This document shows, one piece after another, positions 37,150-46,521 of a stretch of DNA of 64,000 bases. The notes beneath the pieces were generated by a model, which saw only the letters and a list, made by a program, of their open reading frames with translations, was not told where the DNA came from and did no database searches. Where the stretch lies: the NCBI GenBank assembly GCA_014529385.2, contig CM043968.1, forward strand, positions 26,983,013 to 27,047,012, read 5' to 3'. The position numbers and the translations under genes were made by a program. The stretch comes from Adiantum capillus-veneris. Taxonomy: Eukaryota; Streptophyta; Polypodiopsida; Polypodiales; Pteridaceae. Within the stretch, counting starts at the first letter, position 1; every line of letters begins with the position of its first letter.

Positions 37150-39860
37150 TCTTTACACAGAGCTTAGACGAGGAGTCAAAACGATGTGTATCATATGCAT
37201 ATCGAACTGTTCAGAGAATACGAGCCCCTCCACAAGAAGAATAAGCGAGGCATCCTTTCCCAAGCTTCAAAAGAGAACTTCAGATTTCAAGGTAAAAAAG
37301 CGTTGATCTTTGGGTGGATGGCAGGATGTATCCTGTGCATCCTATCACCAACTCAACTCCACCGTTCAGAAACATAACGTCATTGTTGAACTACGTAGGA
37401 GACGGTTATTCTGGTTTATATGGCTACACCAAGCATTTGGCGGCCAGAAGTAATATTCTTAAGCTTGAGGGAGACCTTGTACACAAAGAAAACTTTTTCT
37501 TGAAGCAAAATGTGACAGAGTGCGCTCAACAACTGAAAGGCAAGGACTAAAGCATCACGCAGGATCTCAGAGAAAAAAATACTGTCTTGGGTCCTCGGTT
37601 AAGAGAACGACGCTTACGAGACATTGAACAGCTGAAGGTTGGTTCTGGGGGTTTGAAGAAGAGGGTTAAATCAATCAAGTAATATTATCATTCAAGCAGG
37701 TTTAATTCATCTTTACATTTGTAGTTTTATATCTTACTTTTCATATTTATGCTTAGATCGTTGCTACATCCTCAGTCAAATATTGACAGCAACACACCAA
37801 CTTCTTCGATTCCTTATGGTCTCATACTAAAATGCAAAGATGTCGCCGGACTTTTGGACGATAAGCGCTACTGCAAGATTGTTGCTAAGCAACTTGACAC
37901 TCTTTTAAAACAGAATCAACTCCAAACAAGTGATGTTTAGTCAATTCTGGATGAAGCCGGAATATCCAACAAAGGTTATTCTGCAATTTTTAGGTATGTC
38001 TAGTGTTTGAATCAATTGTTTTCACCTGTCAAATCAAATGTCTGCAATTTTTAGGTATATTGGATATGTGTAGCATTTGAAAACTTGAAAATAGTCCATT
38101 TACTTAATTTTCTGTTTACAGAACTATGCAGCAACAAAGTAAGAAGTTCAATCTCAAGCACACGTTGCTGCCAAATCCTTTCTCCATTCGAAAGACAAGA
38201 CTGGAGGTCAACCAGAAAGTGCTTCGGACATTGGGCACTCCTTTTCACATTGAAGCAATGTACAGATCGTCATGGAGTTTTGAAGTTTGTGCTTAAACTG
38301 GATGAGAGCGAGCTAGTGAAAGAGACAAAGGTTGAGGGTGTCACAATAACACTTATGAATAGAGCATTAGATGAAAGCATTGCTTCAGACTACCCTAGAA
38401 ACTTTAGTGTGCAATCCGAAAACAATATTTTCTTATTATCCACATTCAAGGTTTGATATCAACAAGTTTTTGCTTTAAAAAATGGTTAGACATGTTTCAT
38501 TTGATTGGTTTGGTTTTTCCATTTCAGGTGCCTGCAGAGAATTTCGATATTCTTAATTGGATTTTCCATCAAACAAGTATTCCTGAAGTCATAAGCAAAC
38601 AGAGAAATGGAAAGACACTCGATGTATTAGGCATGGGTTCATACACAATAGAGTGGCATATGGCCGGAGATCGCAAAACCCTAAAGTGTATGTACAACAT
38701 CTCAAAAGGAGCAACAAGTAAAAGCCCTTGTTTGTATTGCATGGGAGGAGTCATTGGTCTTGACAAAAGAAATTGGAGGAGAGCACCGGACAGGAACTTG
38801 TTGGACCTTAACTTCCGTCCAGTGTTGGATATTCCACTATCCAGAGTACATATTTGCACGATGCATGCACTCTGCAGAATCATTGAGAAACTTACGTTTC
38901 TGTACATTTGTTTTGCTTGGACCACTCGGCCAGCATCAGCAAAACAAAGGGCTATATTATCATTGGAAACAGTTTTCTCAGATATGGGCTTGCATGGAGG
39001 ACATGTGAAAATAGAGTAGGACGAGAAGAGGTCTAAGAATGGTTGAGATGTGACAAAGAAGTTGTCTATTGGCGGTGTGAAAGCCTGTCTCTTCTTGTCG
39101 ATGCCAACAAGTGGCAGACAATGTAAAAGCCAAAGTGCTCACGAAAGGTTGACATTGAGATACAATCGGTGGAGAAACCTGCACAATGTAGTGGTTGACC
39201 ACGTAGACAATGGTGCAGCAAGGACTCGCAAAGCGAACGTGTGGAAAATTTTGGATTCCATATTCAAGTTTTGTGAGCTCAATACTTGGAGAGATACTGA
39301 CTATACATTGTTTCAAGACGCTCTGGAGACCTTCCACAGGTCTTTCATAGCTGCATGGACAAATCAACACATAACTCATTACATGGTATATTACTTTATT
39401 TGATAAATTGTGATTATATATTTACATATAAACAATAGGCTGGTCTTTTTTGTAGCATATCATATGCAACCACATGCCTTGGTTTGCTAGGCAGTATGGT
39501 AGCTTGGCTATATGGTCTACACAAGGTATGGAGAAAACTCACTACCAAGCCCGTACTAGCTATTTCAGCCACACTCGTCATGGAGGTGGTGCAAACAAAG
39601 CCAACAGTTTGGAGGAACTACATCAATGGACTTATCGAAAAATTATGCATAGAACACACCGAAAGGAATGTGTCAAAGACAATTAGATTGGCCAAGCAAT
39701 GAGATTAGCAAGCAAACAACGGAAGAAGGAAATATGGGAGGCATCCTTTGCGGCATCGCGACATGCAGAGTGGCGACTTCAAAAAGAATGCATTGGAAAA
39801 ACTTGGACAACTCCGACCCAAGTTGTTTGAGACTTCCTAAAGATAGCCCATTGTAGCACA
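37150..39860 (+). pseudogene. element B transposase candidate
   Basis: Several + strand exons are visible. 37310-37690 holds a coiled-coil-like segment (KLEGDLVHKENFFLKQNV). 37750-37990 follows. 38124-38452 has a frameshift near 38270. 38528-39385 contains WHMAGDRKTLKCMYN with CLYCMGG soon after, then SRVHICTMHALCRIIEKL. 39459-39857 has HMPWFARQYGSLAIWSTQGM then EKTHYQART...HGGG. A strand-GD-strand followed by CxxC, a His/Cys block and a late Glu is the layout of RNase H-fold DDE transposases that carry an inserted zinc site (tnp2/Plavaka/KDZ-like families). I cannot assign it to one of these. It is the only enzyme in B able to move it. Stops near 37550, 37940, 39019, 39045 and 39687 and the frameshift disable it. 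Confidence 0.6.
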
Positions 39861-39978
39861 ATATAATTTTTTGTGCCAAGAGAAGACAACCAGTCACAAA
39901 AGTGAGAAACATAATGTACTCATTGTTTTGATAGAAAATGTACTATTTTTGGCATCGACAATATACATTGGAGCTTCT

Positions 39979-41615
39979 CTATTCTTCATCTTCGTCAGGA
40001 AAAGTTACAAAATATTCTGGCCTTTTTGCCTGCTGTGTGTTATCGTCTTCTTCTTGCCTTGGTCTTTTGCAACCTAGTCCTGCAAGTTTGTTTGTCGACA
40101 GTACATTTGTCTCCACCTCCACAGCCACAAGAGACATTTCTTCAGTAGGCAGATGCGCAATTGGTTGTTTATTGTGAAACATAGCATGCTTGTCATACTC
40201 TAGTAATTGCACAGGGTCAGTGATTCCGCATGCCAAACCATATGCTGCTTGGGTCAAAAAATAGCGACTACGCAAACCATACATTCCTGGCCCTTGGCCA
40301 AACGTATACAATGCGGCCTTTTTTTCTAAAAGCATTATTTTATTTGCGTTCCACCTAATGACGGCCCCTCCTAAAGATCTTGAAAGTGTCTTCAACGTCA
40401 TCAAGGGTAGCTCCGCGTTGTCATTGGAGAAGGACGAATGGAAGACCAAACAACTCGGATACTTAAGATTCTTTAAGTATTGGCCGAGAGAGGAATTCTT
40501 CCCTAAATCTCCCATGCCTCATCCACGAGGGCGAGGAATGAAGGTATCATCATAGACCACCAACTGCAACAAATTAAAGTTATGAAATGAGATAAGTAGA
40601 AACCAAAAAGGTAAGGCAAATAAAAAAAGATTACCTTCTGGTTTTCATCTTTCTCAAGTAAGTCCTCATTCCATAGGTTGATGCCGCCCTGACCTCCAGT
40701 GGGCGCATTGGAGGTTGAGGCCAAAGATGATGAAGAAGAGCTTGCCTTACCCATTTCTTCAATCCCTAGCTTTTTTTGCACTTCCATGAACTCCTTTTCT
40801 GTTGGAAGCGTGCACTTATACCTAGCAACATCATTGTAAATCATCACAAGTGCACTTGCGGGGTCAATGAACTCATCGTCATTTACATGGGCATCTATAA
40901 CAGAATACTTGTCGTGCTCAGGGTCAATGACAGCATCATCCTCTTTGAGATTCTGTGCCACAATGGCAAGGCAATAGTCCTCTCAAAGGTCAAAAAGCTC
41001 CATAATGTCGTTAAGCATGACATACTGCAAATCACCAATAGGTATAAAAGGTAGAACACTAGTAGGCAAAGCACCCTCCTGAAGCTGGACTCCTTCTGAA
41101 ACCTACAAGGCAAGGCTTCCCTGAGACTTGGGCTCTTGACCCTCCCCAGTTTGATCCTCTAGCGAGGCCTCTGCAGCATCAACATGCTCATCCAAAATTA
41201 AATGCAAATATAAAATAAAACCTGCATAATATTCAGCCACTTGGCACTTGCGGTTATGAAGTGTACACTTGTAGTCTGTTATCCGCAAGTGCACTGGCAG
41301 CTTAAGGCAACTCCTAGAAAATATGTGTTTCTTGGAGGAGTCCGAATTGATATCCTTCATGTGAACAAAACGAACTCCTTGTATCTCGACAGTGCCACCG
41401 GACGTTTGCTGCTGGTAGGTCTGCTCAAAACCTGATAGGTAATGTTGCGCGGAGACAATCTACTCATGCAAAGAAAAATCTGGATTGAACATCGGCCTGA
41501 TCTCTGTCTCGCGCTGCTGAAGCCCAATGCGGTATAGAAAATGAGACAGTTTGTCTTGGGGGGCATCCTGAGAGCAAGGCACTTCCTCCTCTGCTTCAAC
41601 ATTGAAGGGGTCCAT
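39979..41615 (-). pseudogene. gene X of element B (unknown family)
   Basis: Exon 1 is 41615-40635 (327 codons from ATG), intron 40634-40564 (GTAATC...TTGCAG, 71 nt), exon 2 40563-39979 (195 codons with stop). The exons join in frame to a 521-residue product. There are four internal stops (near 41463, 41103, 40980 and 40522), each one transition from CAG, CGA or TGG. Visible features: an acidic middle (EDDAVIDPEHD), a Ser run, and near the C-terminus a basic KRPRQEEDD...KRPEYF nuclear-signal-like stretch ending in DEDEE. No catalytic motif is recognised. It ends 120 bp from the end of the transposase gene, tail to tail. It may be a TnpA-like DNA-binding partner of the transposase (inference from position only). 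Confidence 0.6.
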
Positions 41616-42601
41616 AACGGAAATTCAAAAGCGAAGATAGATGAGAGAGCACAACATCCAAACAAAGGGCAAATGGGGGAGCAAGTCATATCTATAGGAC
41701 TCCCGAGGACATTGATGACATCGATTGACGTGCATCATGGGGCCGCCGTGCATCATGTAGTCGCCGTGATGATTATGCCACGTGTCAGCCGCCGTGGAAC
41801 GGTCGCGCCACAACGCGAAACTGGTGCCGTCACTCCAGAAAAGCACCGCTATCGCATTTTGGCACGACAGCTTGTTGTCGTGTCATAACGCGATACGGCC
41901 AATCCCCGTATCGTTTTGTGACACGATGCCTTTTTGTTGCGCCACCCGTGCATCATGCCGTCGCCGTGATGATTACGCCACGTGTCAGCCGCCGTGGAAC
42001 GGTCGCGCCACAACGCGAAACTGGTGCCGCCGCTCCACAAAAGCACTGCTATCACATTTTGGCACTACAGTACTCAGGAACGCCCCGTATCGTGTTGTGA
42101 CGCGACGCCTTTTCGTCGCGCCACAGCGTGATACTTGTGGTCAAACTAACCGGGACTTTACTTATCGTGTTTTGACGTGACAACATTTTGTCTCGCCACA
42201 ATGTGAACACTGCAATTTGGAACCATCAGGGTCCGCCTCCTCGCGTTGTGCCGCGACATACCGTTGTTGCTAGGGCAACCCGTTGGGGCGCTTCTTTCCT
42301 CGTCATGCCACATCGCAAATAGGCAGTGCCACTAATTTCGGCACCACCAATATCGCGTTGAGTCCCGATGTGCCACGTGGCGCGTAATCATTATGCTCGC
42401 ACGCTTTTCGTCAGACCTTGCAATGTCATGAATAATGCAGCCTCCTCTTCTCATTATACTTATTCCGCTAATATAAACACCCCCCCCTCCCCCCCCGTTT
42501 TTTTTTCTCATCGTTTTTTTCAAAGTGTCTCTAGTCACTCTGTTTTTTTACCTACATCCAGATTTCCATATTTCCTTGCATTGTCCTTGTTCAGGCAGGT
42601 C
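41616..42601. promoter_or_regulatory. element B GC-rich divergent promoter with ~195-bp tandem repeat
   Basis: This 1-kb gap separates the ATGs of gene X (-) and the H3-like/Ulp1 gene (+). It is clearly richer in G+C and CpG than the surroundings. A unit beginning CGTGCATCATG and containing CCACGTGTCAGCCGCCGTGG and CACAACGCGAAACTGGTGCCG occurs twice (about 41746-41885 and 41944-42070). CGTTTTGTGACACGATGC and CGTGTTGTGACGCGACGCC words repeat between them. The AACGCGATA/CGCTATCGC words link it to the control units of element A. TATA-like words lie at 42469-42478 (TAATATAAAC) for the + gene and near 41690 for the - gene. Confidence 0.6.
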
Positions 42602-44622
42602 ATGGCCCGCACAAAGCAAACAGCAAGAAAGGTTTATCCTGGCCAGTCTGGTTCGCAGGGCCATGCTAGCTCGTCTGCAGTGCAACCGTCAACATCGCAG
42701 GTGATTCCGGGCAAGACCATGCCGCAGTTACGGGCAACAATGCGAAGAAGAAGATACGAGCAGAATAGGAGCGTTCTACTTGAACTTCGTAAGCTCCAAA
42801 AGCACATTTCATTGGCAATACCTAAACTGCCATTCCAGAGAGTTGTTCGCGAGATTTGCGAGCAACACAACCTGAATTTTCGGTGGTCTCGAAGTGCAAT
42901 GGGGTGCTTGCACGAGGCCGTCGAGGATTTTTTTATAGAGCTTTTCCATGACAGCTACATTCTCTCGGCCCACGCCCATAGGGCAACATTGATGCCGCAA
43001 GACATCAACACACTTCGCCTTCTCAGGTTCAGGTATGACAAAACAATACCACCTGCCGGTATTTCAGACCGAAAGATGGACAATATTCTTAGAATACCAC
43101 CTATTGACAAGGTCAAAGTGCATGAAGTGTCTACACAAATGCATCGATACATCACCCGTCTCAACACAGAGTGGGAGACAACAGAAGACGATAGTGAAAG
43201 ATTGGAGCAGTTATGCCTTGAGATGATGGAGGAACAAATGGCAGATGCCATCAACGACGCCAACGCTGATGATTTGTCATTGTTGTTTCCCTATTTCCAT
43301 GTTGGCCTTCCTTTGTGGGGACACATTCTGTATTTTCCCTATCACCCCCACGAGATTGCAATTTTACAGAACCGGACGAGGGAACTCACAGACTCAATCA
43401 TCAATTGCTTGCTTTGGTGCGGGCTATTCTTTTTTTCACAATAAATTCTTTTAATATATTCAATTTTGTATGACACGAATTTATTTACAGTTTTGTAGTT
43501 TCAAATTTGCCTTGGAATATGCAAGATGATGTCGCCGTCCTTGACTCGAACCTCTCGGTCGTTTTGACGGCCGAGGATACATCTTTAGTGGAAGTAGTTG
43601 ACTGGTTCTAGTCAGTGAACATGGAGACATCAAATTTTTTTGTTATGGCTTATCATGAAGGGTACGCAATGTTTTCAATAGTGAAATTATTTTATCTTGA
43701 ACTCTAATTTGTTGTGATGACATATGTTTTGCTTATGTTTATTTGTAATAGTGCTCATTGGAGTCTTGTTCTCTTACACCTTGAACGAAACCGGTGCTAC
43801 CTTGCTAATTCATCCCATGGATTTCATGGTGAAGTACGTAGGTAAGAGGTTTTGTATTTTGTTCGACATCGCATAGAATTTTGTTAAAAGTTGCTTATGA
43901 AATTTAATTGTATTTTGCGCAGATCTGTTCGGAAGCTTGTGTCTGCTCTTGAAGCTTTAACGCAAGAGCAGATATATGAGAATCTTACGATTATTAGTTG
44001 CAAAGTCCCTAAGCAGGACGATGCCTACTCTTGTGGTTGGAGGGTCTTAATCAATGCAGAAATTTTGTTAGGGGTCATGCTTGATGGAAGTCGTAGAAGT
44101 GTAAGCATTTGACACTCGTTTACACATTTGTATCTTAATAAGTTAGTAACTATGTTAATAAACATGATGTTCTTAACGCAGGTAAGAAATTTGGTAGATT
44201 ATTCAAAGGCTGATGTTTCTTCGTTTAGAAACAGAATGATTGAAAACTTGATCAATTGCGCGACCATGCGTCCAGACGGAGCACGTGATGCTTTTATCCT
44301 GCCAGCACCAAGGCCCACGCCTAGGCCTCCGCCGACAAGATACCCCTTGTCTGCCATACCAACACAAGCACATATCAATATCTCCCCAGATGCCTCCCCA
44401 ACCCAAGCTCCCACCAGCTCTTGTCCTCAAGAAACAGCTCGAGAAACCTCAAACCCCCCACCCAGCACCTCTCTTGCTCATGAAGCAGCTCCAGAGCCCC
44501 CAAACCCCCCGTCCAGCACCTCTCCTACTCATGAAGCAGCTCCAGAGCCCCCAAACCCCCAAGCCACCACCTCTCCTCAACCTCAACCAACAGCCCCCAC
44601 ATCACCGCACGCACAAGATTAG
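42602..44622 (+). CDS. H3-like/Ulp1 fusion gene, copy B (one internal stop)
   Basis: Five exons (42602-43416, 43491-43661, 43752-43841, 43923-44100, 44182-44622), all GT-AG, join to exactly 565 codons. Residues 1-10 are MARTKQTARK, identical to canonical histone H3. Residues about 58-146 form an H3-type fold: LELRKLQKHISLAIPKLPFQ, then RVVREI, then SAMGCLHEAVEDF, then HAHRATLMPQDI. Spacing from the start matches H3. After a helical linker comes a C48 protease domain: HWSL with His about 331, Asn348 where Asp is expected, QDDAYSCGWRVL with Gln390 and Cys396. The His-Asn and Asn-Cys gaps (17 and 48) match Ulp1. The C-terminus (about 450-564) is Pro-rich. A single TAG at 43609 (residue 312) could truncate it to an H3-like protein without protease. 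Function is inferred: nuclear, chromatin and SUMO/ubiquitin related. Confidence 0.85.
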
Positions 44623-44977
44623 AAAGAGATTATGAAATGTACTTTTGGCAAATTGATTACAAGCAGTGGATTGAAATTTGACTTTTGTTTTGATTATGGT
44701 TCAAAGTTTACAAAATGTACAGCTTTCCAAAAAAATGGGAGAGTGAGGATCCAGTGTGGAGAGCTGTCTTTGTCGAGTAATCTTTGAGAATAGTATTTGA
44801 ATCATTGTGTACAGTTAATTCACTATTTCAAGTATGTCATTGGTAATCTGTGCACAAAGAGTCATATTTTCTTGTCTGTGAGGTACCTGCAATGCAACGT
44901 ACGCGATAAGACATTGGGATATATGAGCACGATAGAAACATCAACGTATAAAAGTAATACATGTAGCTTAGTACCTT
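44623..44977. other. intergenic gap between convergent genes in element B
   Basis: 355 bp between the stops of the H3-like/Ulp1 gene and gene Y. It probably holds both 3' UTRs. No further gene is seen. Confidence 0.5.
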
Positions 44978-46158
44978 TCACATGTTACACTTGAAAACAA
45001 ATTTTGAAGGCAAATTGAGATTGGACTCATTTAACAGATTCTCTTGAACCTGTCTTAAAGTGACATTTGATCTGACCACAACAACTGTAAGCAAATAATT
45101 TGAAAACCATATCTCGATGGACATCAAGGGATTAAAAGCATTGTCACTTAAATCTTGATCCATAGCTACCAACTGACCATTCACTCGATGCCACCTCATG
45201 TAGTAGAAAGAAACTATAAAATTCTGTGATGCTATCATACACTTGCACACAACCGAGCGCTTGTCAACTTTGCACAAAATGCCTTCAGAATCACTGACAT
45301 CCCAATTATCATCCAAGAAGTCAAGGCAAGTTTGGGATTTGCAGATGAACATGGTTTCTGTTTTTCTAACCTCCTCATCGTGGAAGAAATCTATAAAGAC
45401 ATGTAATGGCATAAATAGACTGACTCATACTTGCCTGCTTGCAATGTTTGGTCAAAAAAACTTCAAAATTTTCTGATGAAGCTTGAGTTTAAAATACTCA
45501 GAGGTTTCTGAAGTTGGAATTGGCCACTTTGGGGAATCTTGTTGGGAACGAGGGAAAGGTTTCAAAGTGCCAAATCCATGGACAGAGCAAGGGCGTTGTA
45601 AAAGTAGTCGTAAAAGAAAACTCCCCTCTCTGCGAGAGCTCTTCTCGCACTAGTTTTGTACATAAGTTATCCCATCGAAGCATGAAAAGCATCAAAAATA
45701 CCAATTATGCACTCAACTGGTTGCCAGTCTTCTTTGTTAGAAGGATAAATATCTGCAAAAACAAAAGATAAGAGAATGGTCACAAGAAATAGTCAACAAA
45801 ATAACTTGAAGGATCTTTAAAGACTTTTTAGCAATATAGTAGTCACACAGTTTGGTCTATGAGCAGGAAACCCCAAAGGTGACTGTTGTAGTCGTAGTTC
45901 GGAGTGCATACATGCATGCTCAATGAGCACCTCTTTCACTGTCTTTCCCGTTTGAGACAAGCAAAAATCTTTCACATGTCCTTTGTAGGTGTTGATGAAT
46001 TCATTTAACATCCGTTTTCTTCTTCTTGTTTGATTTAGAACCCAACTACCAATGGTGACTGTGGTAGACATCCAGCGACCATGGTCTAAGTCAAAGTTGT
46101 TGAATAGTTCCACAGATTTAACAGAGGCGGATGGTCGTCGTGGTCGTCTTCCTTCCAT
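44978..46158 (-). pseudogene. gene Y of element B
   Basis: On the - strand from ATG 46158 (MEGRRPRRPSASVKSVEL) through about 45817, then a middle part around 45704-45498 (RWDNLCTKLVREELSQRG) and a last exon 45412-44978 ending SKFVFKCNM. It aligns by eye with gene Y of element A along the whole length, but is strongly diverged (see KWDK/RWDN, RRW/MRW and the C-terminal ends). No known domain is recognised. Exon joins were not resolved in detail. Its conserved convergent partnership with the H3-like/Ulp1 gene in both elements says it matters for the element. Confidence 0.55.
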
Positions 46159-46489
46159 CTCTGCTTCTATTAGATGCGAAGTGACACTACACAAAAACGA
46201 TAGAAGAAAAGAGGCTCACTAGTTTACACAAGAAGTAGTAGCTTGAAAAGTGTTCATCAAAAGGTGTGCCTCATTGAATGTAAGTTATGGCACATTCGGC
46301 GTTCGTCGCCCATGGCAGGGGAATAATTTTCACAAATTGCATCGTATCTTCTTATTCAGATCTTTTTAACAAAAAAACTCTTTTTTGAAAACACAAAAAT
46401 TTGAGATAAAAATCAAATAAATTGGAGCTACCGTTGTGGTGACTTAAACTCTATTGGTCGAACAACATTCTCTCTCTAACGCCAAAAAG

Positions 46490-46521
46490 TCCTTTTTTGA
46501 GTCCAAACTTTTTCTAATGGC
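46490..46521 (-). repeat. element B right terminal inverted repeat
   Basis: Ends TTTTTCTAATG(GC), the inverted counterpart of 36737-36768. Copia-1 integrase sequence resumes within a few bases. Confidence 0.8.

Larger units (their letters stand above)
36737..46519 (+). mobile_element. element B: four-gene H3-like/Ulp1 DNA transposon
   Basis: This is a 9.78-kb insertion inside copia-1 integrase. The left end reads GCCATTAGGAACAATTTGG and the right end, reverse-complemented, GCCATTAGAAAAAGTTTGG. The imperfect TIR continues for about 32 bp (ACTMAAAAAAKGG) and weakly to about 80 bp. GCGA occurs directly before 36737 and at 46520-46523, a possible 4-bp duplication; alternatively the copia frame is restored by a blunt join at CATTAG. 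Gene order: transposase (+), gene X (-), GC-rich divergent region, H3-like/Ulp1 (+), gene Y (-). Each pair is convergent. All four genes carry few disabling changes compared with neighbouring elements, so the copy is relatively young. The superfamily is not settled. Confidence 0.8.

Noticed and set aside
42602-43416. A normal host histone H3 gene
   Set aside because: Only the first ten residues and the fold pattern match. The middle of the tail and most fold positions differ, the frame runs on into a C48 protease through four introns, and the gene lies between transposon TIRs.
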